Positions 15,794-23,723 of a stretch of DNA of 64,000 nucleotides are shown piece by piece; positions within the stretch are counted from its first letter, which is position 1; every line of letters starts with the position of its first letter. The notes under the pieces were generated by a model. That model saw only the letters and a program-made list of their open reading frames with translations, searched no databases and was not told the DNA's origin. The translations under genes were made by a program, and so were the position numbers. This stretch comes from Nitrincola alkalilacustris (GTDB lineage: Bacteria; Pseudomonadota; Gammaproteobacteria; Pseudomonadales; Balneatricaceae), in contig NZ_WBOM01000005.1 of the NCBI RefSeq assembly GCF_008973755.1, positions 124,001 through 188,000 of the forward strand, written 5' to 3'.

Positions 15794-16600
15794 ATGAGTA
15801 AACTTCAACAACCGGTAATGCTGAGTGCCCTGATGGCTGGAGATAGCTGGACAGTTTTGCCCGCCTTTGTTCCTGTACCTGGGATGGGGGTATTGCCTGT
15901 TAACAGCTTTCTGTTGCAGGGGAGTGAGCCTCTGCTAGTGGACACGGGGCTCGCAATGTTGGGGGATGCCTATCTGGAAGTATTGGCATCCGAAATTGAT
16001 CTTGATGACCTGTGCTGGATCTGGCTGAGTCATACTGATGCTGATCATATAGGGAATCTGGCATCAGTTCTTGAAAGGGCGCCTAAAGCAAAAGTTGTTA
16101 CCAATTTTCTGGGTATGGGAAAAATGAATATGCTGGGTCATGATCTCAGCAGGGTGCACCTTCTGGAGCCGGGTGCGCGACTGGAGTTGAGTGATCGGAC
16201 GCTGACGCCGGTACGGCCGTTATACTACGATGCTCCTGAAACGATCGGATTCATGGATTCCCGCTCGGGCACTTTCTTTGCTGCCGATAGCTTCGGAGCA
16301 CTGCTGCCTGATATTGTGAGCACATTTGAGGAGATAGATGAGGACTCGCTACGTGATGGGATGGCTCTCTGGTCAACTGTAGATGCTCCCTGGTTGACAA
16401 GTGCAGATCAGGCAAAATTTGCACAGGCTTTGTCAGCAATGCGACAGATCGCGCCTGAAAGAATCCTGTCCGGACATCTGCCGGTGGCGAACAGAGGTGT
16501 AGAGCGGCTGACGCGAATCGTACATGAGTTCTGGTGTACTGATACTGAAAGGGTGGCTGACCCCCTGTCGATTGAGATGGTGGCTGCAAGTCTTGGCTGA
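15794..16600 (+). CDS. MBL-fold metallo-hydrolase under TetR control
   Basis: A 268-residue metallo-beta-lactamase-fold protein. The metal motif reads SHTDADHIGN (HxDxDH instead of the common HxHxDH), followed by ligand segments FFAADSFGAL and LSGHLPVANRG. The aspartate in the first motif is reminiscent of the HxExDH of flavodiiron-type proteins and of oxidoreductase-like MBL proteins, although no flavodoxin domain is attached. GGAGG precedes the ATG. It is divergent from the TetR gene with paired operators, suggesting induction by a small molecule it helps to remove. Substrate unknown. Confidence 0.85.
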   Translation: MSKLQQPVMLSALMAGDSWTVLPAFVPVPGMGVLPVNSFLLQGSEPLLVDTGLAMLGDAYLEVLASEIDLDDLCWIWLSHTDADHIGNLASVLERAPKAKVVTNFLGMGKMNMLGHDLSRVHLLEPGARLELSDRTLTPVRPLYYDAPETIGFMDSRSGTFFAADSFGALLPDIVSTFEEIDEDSLRDGMALWSTVDAPWLTSADQAKFAQALSAMRQIAPERILSGHLPVANRGVERLTRIVHEFWCTDTERVADPLSIEMVAASLG

Positions 16601-16665
16601 AACTGGCTTATCCCGGATAATTTTCTGATACTGTCAGTCATGACAAAACTAAAAAGGAGGTCATC

Positions 16666-16872
16666 ATGTCTGCACATGTTTATAAAATTATTGAAGTGGC
16701 CGGTTCTTCGACAGTCGGTACGGATGATGCGATCCGTTGTGCCATTGCCAAGGCAGCCGAGAGCGTCAAACATATGGACTGGTATGAGGTGATTGAAAAT
16801 CGTGGTCATATCGTAGATGGAAAGGTGGCACATTTTCAGGTGGTGGTTAAAATCGGGTTCCGACTCGAATAA
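16666..16872 (+). CDS. Dodecin (flavin-binding dodecameric protein)
   Basis: A complete 68-residue dodecin. The KIIEVAGSSTVGTDDAIRCA opening strand and helix, W39 (in HMDWYEV), and Q58 (in AHFQVVVKIGF) correspond to the residues that stack and bind flavin in the family. Dodecins form hollow 12-mers that store or buffer riboflavin/FMN and protect cells from free flavin. A strong AAGGAGG site lies upstream. The LysR gene starts 15 bases after its stop, so the two are probably one transcription unit. A broken copy of both occurs 1.8 kb upstream. Confidence 0.95.
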   Translation: MSAHVYKIIEVAGSSTVGTDDAIRCAIAKAAESVKHMDWYEVIENRGHIVDGKVAHFQVVVKIGFRLE

Positions 16873-16887
16873 GGATTAACCCGCTGC

Positions 16888-17799
16888 ATGTATCGACATC
16901 TGCCTTCACTCAATCTGCTGCGCTCTTTCGAAGCGGCCGGGCGGTTACTCAGCTTCAAGAAAGCGAGTGAGGAGTTACATGTCACTCCCTCGGCGATCAG
17001 TCATCAGGTCAAGGAGCTTGAGGAGCATCTGGATGTCCGGCTCTTTATCCGGCTGAATAGAGGACTGGAGCTCACCGCAAGAGGTGAGAGCTATCTGCAA
17101 GAGGTGTCTCGGGCATTGCAGATCCTGTCGGTCGCGACTCGGGATCTGCGTCCTGCCCGGCTCAAGTCATTGCGGATCAGCAGTATCCCTTCATTGGATT
17201 CGGATGTTATAGCGCCGCGTCTGCATCAGTTACAGAGCCTGATTCCAGGTATCGGCATCAAGCTGATTGGGGATGCCAGAGTGCTGGATATGGAAGCGGC
17301 GCAGGTGGATGTCGCCATTCGATTCAAGCGTGATCCGGTTGTGGCTGCTGATATGAAGTTGATGGATCTGTATGCCACCCCTGTCTGTCGGCCTGCATTG
17401 GCTGAACAGATCCGCCTGTCTCCTGAGATACTCCTTGAGCAGCCCAGTTATCGTTCTATCGGTGATGATCAGTGTTGGTCACAATGGTTTGCTCAGCAGG
17501 GCTGGCAGGCACCGGAGACGGAATCCTCCATGCAGTTCAATGCCAATCGCAGTGCGTTGAATGCCGTCAGGCAGGGTGATGGTGTCTGTATGGGCTATCT
17601 ACCGCTCGTTGTGGACTGGCTTGAAAGAGGCTCCCTGGTTGCACCTTTTCCGGATCGCCGAATCCTGTTCGGGACCATCTATGTGGTGGTTCGGCCCTCT
17701 GTTGCCGGTTATCCGGAGGTACAGCAACTGATGGGCTGGCTGAAAGGCTTATTGGCTGAATATGAAAGCCGCTACGCAGCCTTCATGAAAGCAGGGTAA
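16888..17799 (+). CDS. GcvA-like LysR regulator
   Basis: A 303-residue LysR regulator of the GcvA subgroup, recognisable by LPSLNLLRSFEAAGRLLSF and the VTPSAISHQVKELEEHL recognition helix. The effector domain continues with VDVAIRFKRDP and the GVCMGYLPLVVD segment. It directly follows dodecin and probably shares its transcript, an unusual order because LysR genes are more often divergent from their targets. The target is unknown. The partial copy of this gene in the remnant at 14757-15089 shows that the dodecin-LysR unit was duplicated as a block. Confidence 0.93.
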   Translation: MYRHLPSLNLLRSFEAAGRLLSFKKASEELHVTPSAISHQVKELEEHLDVRLFIRLNRGLELTARGESYLQEVSRALQILSVATRDLRPARLKSLRISSIPSLDSDVIAPRLHQLQSLIPGIGIKLIGDARVLDMEAAQVDVAIRFKRDPVVAADMKLMDLYATPVCRPALAEQIRLSPEILLEQPSYRSIGDDQCWSQWFAQQGWQAPETESSMQFNANRSALNAVRQGDGVCMGYLPLVVDWLERGSLVAPFPDRRILFGTIYVVVRPSVAGYPEVQQLMGWLKGLLAEYESRYAAFMKAG

Positions 17800-17998
17800 A
17801 TGCCAGCCATAAAAAGTCACGTTAGATTTTCGTTCAGTCATTCGGGTGAGTTTTTCTTATCTGAATTGTTGAAGAGCTCGTTTGTCACAGGGCCCTCCTG
17901 TTACGTAATCTCGATCCGAAATTTGTCATAACAGCGCGTCGTCAGTATTGGCGTCGCCAAGTTACAAGTGCTGCTGTACCAGACAGGAGAGGGCGGTA

Positions 17999-18910
17999 AT
18001 GGTTAATATCAGTTCCAAAACATTGCTGGCGCGTGACGGTTATCCCTTGGCAGTGCGTTGGTTTGAAGCTGCCGGATTGGGAGCAAGAACAACGCTGTTG
18101 ATCGGATCGGCAACGGCCGCTCCACAGACCTATTATGATCACTTTGCGAGCTTTCTGGCGCGTCAGGGGATCAGAGTGGTGACGTTCGACTATCGAACCA
18201 TCGCGGCCAGTAACCACGCCGACTGGACAGGCAGCGATCCCACGATGCTGGATTGGGGGCGTCAGGATCTGTCATCACTGATTGACTGGGTCAGTGGAGA
18301 GTGGCCGCTGGAGTCGATACTTTATCTTGGCCATTCAATCGGGGGGCAGTTGCTGGGACTTACCGATAATCATCATAAGGTCAGTGCTGCCCTGATGGTG
18401 GCCTCGCAGAATGGTTACTGGAAAAACTGGCCGAGAATCAACCGCTGGCGTCGCTGGTTGGACTGGCATCTGCTGGTGCCGTTGACACTGCGCATTTACG
18501 GCAGGCTGCCCAGTTTCCTGATAGGGGGTGATGGGTTACCCGGCTCGGTAGCGAAAGAGTGGAGTCGCTGGTGTCGCCATCCGCAATTTATTCATGATCA
18601 GGATGGAAACTTTTACCACGACAGGTTTGCTGAGGTTCAAACGCCGATGGAACTCTGGGCCTTCTCGGATGATCTCAGGTTTGCACCGGAACCGGCTGTA
18701 CAGGCGCTGGCCAGATACTATGCCAATGCACCGACGCAGGTGCGACTGATGACCCCAGAGGAGTTTGAGATGTCAGCAATAGGCCATTTCGGCTTCTTCC
18801 GGCGCTCAGTAGCGAGGCCCTTGTGGGATCAGGTGGTTGAGTGGCTGGAACCGCATCTGATATCCATGATCATGGAAGAGGAGCAGACATTTCAATCAAA
18901 AATCGCGTAA
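17999..18910 (+). CDS. Alpha/beta hydrolase of the serine aminopeptidase S33-like type
   Basis: About 303 residues. The core has LLIGSATAAPQTYYDHFA (oxyanion region), VVTFDYRTI, the nucleophile elbow GHSIGGQLLG, a probable acid around FSDDLRFAPE and the late histidine in IGHFGFFR. It resembles a conserved group of uncharacterised alpha/beta hydrolases with this unusual lack of a long lid. AGGAG precedes ATG 17999, preferred to the longer frame from 17948. The last 41 bases overlap the end of the convergent histidine kinase gene, so the C-termini of both proteins are encoded on opposite strands of the same DNA. Confidence 0.82.
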   Translation: MVNISSKTLLARDGYPLAVRWFEAAGLGARTTLLIGSATAAPQTYYDHFASFLARQGIRVVTFDYRTIAASNHADWTGSDPTMLDWGRQDLSSLIDWVSGEWPLESILYLGHSIGGQLLGLTDNHHKVSAALMVASQNGYWKNWPRINRWRRWLDWHLLVPLTLRIYGRLPSFLIGGDGLPGSVAKEWSRWCRHPQFIHDQDGNFYHDRFAEVQTPMELWAFSDDLRFAPEPAVQALARYYANAPTQVRLMTPEEFEMSAIGHFGFFRRSVARPLWDQVVEWLEPHLISMIMEEEQTFQSKIA

Positions 18911-20201
18911 CACCGCTTGTCGAAGTCACGCTTATCTGACCGCCATGCGCAGTGATGATCGCGCGCGTGATGGCTAGCCCCAGTCCTGAATGTTCTGTTG
19001 CATTATCTCGGGCTGGATGGGCACGATAAAAGCGATCAAAAAGATAGGGAAGGTGTTCTTCAGGTATCTCTTCTCCCTGATTTTCGACGGCGATCTGCAC
19101 TCCATCCTTGTGTGCAGTGATGATCAATTTAATCTCAGAATCAGGCGCTGCATGGTGTATGGCATTGGAAATGAGATTGGACAAAGCGCGAGTCAGCATG
19201 ACTCGATCTCCCGCTACCTCTGCGGCGCCTTCAATACTGATCTTTACTGATGACTCTGCCGCCAGTGGCTCGAAGAACTCTGCCAGGCGCCCGGTTTCAG
19301 TTGAAAGGTTGATTTTCTCGCGCAAGGGAATGATCAGACCATTGTCCGCCTTGGCAATAAACAGCATGTCTGAAATCATGCGCGCCAGTTTCTCATACTC
19401 CTCCAGATTGGAACCCAGCAGATCGCGGTACTCCTCTGGTGTGCGTGAGTGTGACAGGGCCACTTCGGTCTGTATCATCAGATTGTTTACCGGTGTACGT
19501 AACTCATGTGCAATATCTGATGAAAAGTGCGACAGACGCTGAAAGGAGTCCTTCAGCCGTTCAAGCATCTCGTTGAGTGACTGCGCTAGCGGTAATAGCT
19601 CAGCGGGCACCTGGGTCATGCACAGGCGCTCATCCAGCCTGTCAGCGGATACCTTGCTTGCCAGAGCGGTTACTTTGCGCAGAGGCGCGAGCCCCTGGCG
19701 GGCGGCAAACCATGCCAGCACCGTCATGATCAGGGAAAAGAACAGTACGAAGCTCCATACCAGGCGATTGAAATAGATCAGGAACTCTTCATGGTGTGTG
19801 ATATCCAGGTCGATCGTCAGCAGGATGTTGCTATCGGGTAACTCGGTTGGGTAGATTCCGCTGAGACGTCGAAAATGGTGTCCATCCTGTTGCCAGCTAG
19901 TCAACTCTGGTTCAATGAGTGATCTTGAGGTGTCTGATGTTCGGATAGCTGAGATCATCACATGATGGGTATGCAGGGTGTTCAGTTGGTGCAGCAGATA
20001 GTCCAAGGCATCCGATGTAGTAGCTGTTGCCAGTTGTGGCGTGATTACCGCCAGTCTGCTTTTTAATTCGGTCGTATCCTGCTCGATAAAATGTCGATCA
20101 ATAGCCAGGGACAGCATCCAGCCGGACAATAGCAGTACCAGTGTGGCGGCTATCGTAAAGAGTAACGCCAGACGGGCTGTGAGTGATATCGGTTTCATCA
20201 T
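18870..20201 (-). CDS. cusS: CusS/CopS-type heavy-metal sensor histidine kinase
   Basis: About 443 residues: a first membrane helix (LALLFTIAATLVLLLSGWML), a periplasmic sensor of about 130 residues, a second helix (LVWSFVLFFSLIMTVLAWFA), a HAMP domain (LRKVTALASKVSADRLDERL), the HisKA box SSDIAHELRTPVNNL with the phosphorylated His, and an HATPase domain with N-box NLISNAIHHA and GLGLAITRAI. The architecture is that of copper/silver sensors. The ATG lies one base after the stop of the response regulator. Role: detects periplasmic copper and phosphorylates its partner. Adjacency to copper genes supports copper over other metals. Confidence 0.92.
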   Translation of the reverse strand: MMKPISLTARLALLFTIAATLVLLLSGWMLSLAIDRHFIEQDTTELKSRLAVITPQLATATTSDALDYLLHQLNTLHTHHVMISAIRTSDTSRSLIEPELTSWQQDGHHFRRLSGIYPTELPDSNILLTIDLDITHHEEFLIYFNRLVWSFVLFFSLIMTVLAWFAARQGLAPLRKVTALASKVSADRLDERLCMTQVPAELLPLAQSLNEMLERLKDSFQRLSHFSSDIAHELRTPVNNLMIQTEVALSHSRTPEEYRDLLGSNLEEYEKLARMISDMLFIAKADNGLIIPLREKINLSTETGRLAEFFEPLAAESSVKISIEGAAEVAGDRVMLTRALSNLISNAIHHAAPDSEIKLIITAHKDGVQIAVENQGEEIPEEHLPYLFDRFYRAHPARDNATEHSGLGLAITRAIITAHGGQISVTSTSGVTRFLIEMSAPLP

Positions 20202-20202
20202 G

Positions 20203-20886
20203 CTATTGATTCGTGTCAGGGTCTTCCAGCACATAACCCATGCCACGGACATTGCGGATCAGTCTGGGAGAAAAAGGGTCATCCACCTTGGCACGCAGGC
20301 GGCGCACGGCGACCTCGACCACATTGGTGTCACTGTCGAAGTTCATATCCCAGACCAGAGAGGCGATCAGTGATCGTGGCAGAATCTCCTCCTGACGACG
20401 CAGCAGCAGTTCAAGCAGAGCGAACTCTTTGGGGGTGAGAGTAATACGTTGCCCGGCGCGATGAACGCGGCGGCGCAGCAGGTCCATTTCCAGATCACCT
20501 GCTTTTAATATTTCGACCACAGGCGCCTTGTTGCGACGGGACAATGCCCGTACCCGTGCGAGTAGTTCAGAGAAGGCAAAGGGCTTGATCAGATAATCAT
20601 CAGCACCCAGTTCCAGCCCCTGCACGCGGTCTTCCACCTGATCACGTGCGGTCAGAAACAGCACCGGCATGTCACGACCGGAGGCGCGAATTGACTCCAG
20701 TACCTTCCAGCCGTTCATGCCGGGCAGCATCACATCCAGGATCACCAGATCATACTCTCCCTCCAATGCCATATGCAGGCCATCGGGCCCGTTCCGGGCA
20801 AGGTCTGTAACAAAACCAGCCTCGATCATACCTTGCAGCAGGTAGTCACCGGTTTTGGGTTCGTCTTCAACAATCAGTATTCGCAT
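20203..20886 (-). CDS. cusR: CusR/CopR-type OmpR-family response regulator
   Basis: A 227-residue OmpR/PhoB response regulator of full length. The receiver domain has the acidic pocket VEDE, phospho-acceptor D51 (in VILDVMLPG) and the conserved FLTARD and DDYLIKPF segments. The winged-helix DNA-binding domain occupies about residues 128-222 ([15 protein letters not shown], then [12 protein letters not shown]). The gene is divergent from the copper-linked oxidase operon, and a palindrome of the CusR type lies between them. It likely activates that operon when phosphorylated by the adjacent kinase. Confidence 0.94.
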   Translation of the reverse strand: MRILIVEDEPKTGDYLLQGMIEAGFVTDLARNGPDGLHMALEGEYDLVILDVMLPGMNGWKVLESIRASGRDMPVLFLTARDQVEDRVQGLELGADDYLIKPFAFSELLARVRALSRRNKAPVVEILKAGDLEMDLLRRRVHRAGQRITLTPKEFALLELLLRRQEEILPRSLIASLVWDMNFDSDTNVVEVAVRRLRAKVDDPFSPRLIRNVRGMGYVLEDPDTNQ

Positions 20887-20936
20887 GTCCTACATTCTCA
20901 GGTGCCAGAGCATGACACGCAAGCGGTTACCAGAAA

Positions 20937-20954
20937 GATTACAAAGTTGTAATC
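20937..20954. promoter_or_regulatory. CusR/CopR-type box
   Basis: GATTACAA-AG-TTGTAATC is a perfect 18-base palindrome between cusR and the CuA operon. It resembles copper-responsive regulator boxes of the TTACA/TGTAA type. A TATACT -10 candidate at 20987-20992 places it in an activator position for the plus-strand operon. Confidence 0.7.
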
Positions 20955-21079
20955 CAGCGGTAAAAGTTCAGTCGGTATCTGCCCCTTATACTCGTTCCAG
21001 TAATCGTAATGCAATGACAAGGCGTTTTTGGGTTCAGAACTCCTGCAAGGAGTTTTTGGCAGGGCGCAAGGGAGGCAGC

Positions 21080-21784
21080 ATGGCTTCAGAAAAACATTTT
21101 ACAACCCGGCGCGCTTTTATCGCGGCTATGGGGTTTGGCGGCGTCAGTCTTTACGGTGTATGGGCTGCCTATGGTGCAGCACCTGGTCCGCTTGCACTAC
21201 TCGGAATGGGAGGGCACGGAGACCACGGTGCGGGAGCGGGTGGGCATGCTGCCCATGCAGGCCATGGTGCGGCGAGTGGGCCGAGTGTTGAAGAGTTCAA
21301 TCGCCAGAGTGCCGCATTCATCGAACGCTATAGTCTGTCGGATGGCACGGTTCATCCGCGCCAAATGACATCGATGCCTGGAGCTGCTGAGGGCGTAATG
21401 GATCACGGTGCTATGGATCAAGGTGCTATGGATCACAGCATGATGGCTCATGGCAGTATGGCTCACAATGCCGTTGAGCAGGAATCAGCTGCTCTTCAGC
21501 AGGAGGTGCTGGATGTCTATCTGGCAGCTGGCATGTGGTATTACCAGCCGAACAAGTTACGTCTGGATGTCGGGCAACCCTATCGATTCAGAATGATGGC
21601 AGTGGATGTCTCCCATGGTGCATCAATTCAGTTCGGCCAGGGTGGTCGGATGGTGCGTCTGCGGCCCGGTCGTTTAACCGAAATGGAGATCACCTTTAAT
21701 GAACCGGGCAGATATCTGGTGTATTGCACCGTCTTTTGTGGGGCTGCGCACGATGTGATGCAGGCTACTCTGGAGGTTGTATGA
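21080..21784 (+). CDS. CuA-domain subunit II-like protein with Tat signal and His/Met-rich linker
   Basis: A 234-residue exported protein. The N-terminus TTRRAFIAAMGFGG is a twin-arginine signal. Residues about 43-130 are a His/Met/Gly-rich linker (repeats such as MDHGAMDQGAMDHS) suited to copper binding. The C-terminal cupredoxin carries every CuA ligand with the spacing of the ba3 oxidases: H179, C216, C220, H224 and M227 (in CTVFCGAAHDVM). Thus it can accept electrons like cytochrome oxidase subunit II. It begins after GGAGG and overlaps the next gene by ATGA. A Tat signal and copper-rich linker are unusual for a subunit II. Confidence 0.85.
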   Translation: MASEKHFTTRRAFIAAMGFGGVSLYGVWAAYGAAPGPLALLGMGGHGDHGAGAGGHAAHAGHGAASGPSVEEFNRQSAAFIERYSLSDGTVHPRQMTSMPGAAEGVMDHGAMDQGAMDHSMMAHGSMAHNAVEQESAALQQEVLDVYLAAGMWYYQPNKLRLDVGQPYRFRMMAVDVSHGASIQFGQGGRMVRLRPGRLTEMEITFNEPGRYLVYCTVFCGAAHDVMQATLEVV

Positions 21785-23436
21785 ACAATACCTATACAGA
21801 TCGATTTGCTGCACTGGCGACGTCTGACCGGCGTTTGCTTGCCCTCATGAGTGCTGCCTCTCTGGTCATATTGGTGCTCGGGATTATGGGTGGGCTAATG
21901 ACGGCGCTGGCCCGGGGAGGCTTTATCGATATCCTGAACACCACGGGCTATCGTTGGCTGACGCTGCATGGTGTCAGTATCTTCTTTTACTGGTTATTCA
22001 TCGCGCAGGCTGCTCTGCTGCTGGGCTTCGCAGCCATTGAACGGGGCAGAGGACTGGTCCTTAAAGCGCTCGCCTGGCTTGGTTTTGCATCGATTCTTGT
22101 TGGTTTTGGATTGAGTATGGTCGGAATCCAGCAAGGGATGCCGCTGCTTTATGATGGCGCGCCGGAGTTGGCCAGATATGCACCGCGAGATCTGCTGGTG
22201 TTCAATCTGGGGTATCTGTTGCTGGGGTTGGGTTTGATGATATTGCCTCTTTCAGCCATTGCCACACTGATCGAACCGCGTCGTGCCGGTCGTCAGGAGC
22301 GATTGTCAGCCGTGGGTTTTGCACTGTTTACCTGGGCCGGTTTTCTGATTGTCAGCGGTTTTGCCGCTATCTACACGTTTTTACCGGGCACGCTCTGGGC
22401 CTTGGGTTGGGCGGATTTTCCGGCTAATCACGGCACCAATTGGCATATCGTCTTCCACAATATGCATTATTTACCGCTGATGGCGACGGTGCTGCTCTGG
22501 TATGTCCTTATCCATGCGCTGACCGGTGTGAAATCCGTGTTTGGTGAGCGTTTTTCCAAAATCGTGTTTGCGCTGTATCTGGTTTTTGTGCCGCCGACAT
22601 CGCTCTATCACATGTTCCTTGAGCCGGATCTTCCCGGAGTGGTGCGTGTGGTTGGTTCGCTACTGTCCCTGTTTGTCAGTGTCCCGACGCTGACTGCCTT
22701 TTTGATTATTGTCGCTTCACTGGAGGTCTATGCGCGCAGTCAGGGTGGGCGAGGACTGTTTGGCTGGATACGTTTGCTACCCTGGCGCCATCCGGCAATG
22801 TCTGCGATTGCCGTGGCGGTGCTCAGCATGGGGTTGGGAATCACCTTTGCGTTCGTTCTGATACAGGAGCAGCTAGCACCTCTGCTGTCTGATACCTTTT
22901 TTGTACCGGGCTACTTTCACTTTTTTACGGTTGGCACCGTCAGCCTGACCTTGCTGGCTGCGCTGCAGGTGATGCTGCCGGGCCTGGGGGGCAGGGCGGC
23001 CTGGCGGCCTGAGCTGATGCGATTACTGCCCTGGTTGGCGTTTATCGGTCTGTTGCTGTTTGGTGGTGCGGGTGTCGCAGCGGGTTATCTGGGTGTACCA
23101 CGCAGAGTGATGGATATGGCTTATCAGGGCCAGGCCCCGGAGATGTGGCAGATCTTGATGGCTACAGTGGCAATTGGCGGCAGCATTATGGCACTTGCCC
23201 TGATCTTATTTGCAGCGGGTGTTGCTGTTTCGCTGTTGCCGCGTCGTCAGCCACTGTCAGAGCAGGTTGGCTTAACCGTGGACTGGAGCCGCCATGTGGT
23301 GAGCCCAGGGCTACGCGCCATGACAGGGCCGTTGTCCATATTGGTGATCGTGTTGGCCATGTATGGCTTTACCATCATTGGTTTTGAAATGATGCAGGCT
23401 TTACCCGCTACTGCCTCCGGTGGCGGTGGCCATTAA
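21781..23436 (+). CDS. Heme-copper oxidase subunit I homologue lacking heme a3 and one CuB ligand
   Basis: A 551-residue polytopic protein clearly homologous to B-family (ba3-type) oxidase subunit I; SLEVYARSQGGRGLFGWIR and the flanking helices match closely. The low-spin heme ligands remain: H63 (in LTLHGVS) and H380. The first CuB histidine corresponds to H226 (FHNMHY) and the tyrosine after it is kept (Y230). However, the usual His-His pair is Y276-H277 (SLYHMFLEP), and the HFH motif is Y378-F-H380 (VPGYFHFF), so the heme a3 axial ligand and one CuB ligand are tyrosine. Oxygen reduction by the normal mechanism is therefore doubtful. An ATGA overlap couples it to the CuA protein. Confidence 0.85.
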   Translation: MNNTYTDRFAALATSDRRLLALMSAASLVILVLGIMGGLMTALARGGFIDILNTTGYRWLTLHGVSIFFYWLFIAQAALLLGFAAIERGRGLVLKALAWLGFASILVGFGLSMVGIQQGMPLLYDGAPELARYAPRDLLVFNLGYLLLGLGLMILPLSAIATLIEPRRAGRQERLSAVGFALFTWAGFLIVSGFAAIYTFLPGTLWALGWADFPANHGTNWHIVFHNMHYLPLMATVLLWYVLIHALTGVKSVFGERFSKIVFALYLVFVPPTSLYHMFLEPDLPGVVRVVGSLLSLFVSVPTLTAFLIIVASLEVYARSQGGRGLFGWIRLLPWRHPAMSAIAVAVLSMGLGITFAFVLIQEQLAPLLSDTFFVPGYFHFFTVGTVSLTLLAALQVMLPGLGGRAAWRPELMRLLPWLAFIGLLLFGGAGVAAGYLGVPRRVMDMAYQGQAPEMWQILMATVAIGGSIMALALILFAAGVAVSLLPRRQPLSEQVGLTVDWSRHVVSPGLRAMTGPLSILVIVLAMYGFTIIGFEMMQALPATASGGGGH

Positions 23437-23445
23437 TAGGAGTAT

Positions 23446-23655
23446 ATGACAATGAATGAAGATTTCTGGCTCATCGTCCCGATTGTGGTTGTCTGGGCTC
23501 TGCTCGCGTTGGCCTATGCTCTGGCCCCTTGGGGTGACATGATTGGCTATGCCTGGGTATGGGGGTTTGGCTCACTGCTGTTTACGGTGCTGGCTGCGCT
23601 GTTGGTAGCGCGCCCGATCACTGCAGCAGATATCGGATTGAAAGCAGATCAGTAG
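23446..23655 (+). CDS. Small two-TM subunit-like protein
   Basis: A 69-residue hydrophobic protein with two helices (FWLIVPIVVVWALLALAYAL and AWVWGFGSLLFTVLAALLVA) joined by a short PWGDMIGY loop. It starts ten bases after the subunit I-like gene with GGAG upstream, so it is part of the same operon. Its size and position suit an accessory subunit of the oxidase-like complex, comparable to the small subunit IIa of ba3 enzymes, but I do not recognise sequence similarity to a named family. Confidence 0.75.
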   Translation: MTMNEDFWLIVPIVVVWALLALAYALAPWGDMIGYAWVWGFGSLLFTVLAALLVARPITAADIGLKADQ

Positions 23656-23723
23656 AGATCATGACTGCCTGATTGTTTACAGGTGTATAGTATTCAGTAA
23701 TAACGAGATCAAGAGGAGTTTAC

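Noticed and set aside
21080-21784. Nitrous oxide reductase CuA domain
   Set aside because: The protein has only the cupredoxin after a short linker, no CuZ propeller, and is coupled to a subunit I-like gene.
21781-23436. Nitric oxide reductase (NorB) as the identity of the subunit I-like protein
   Set aside because: NOR enzymes still keep the His pair and the high-spin heme His, which are absent here, and the sequence is closest to ba3 oxidases with a CuA partner.
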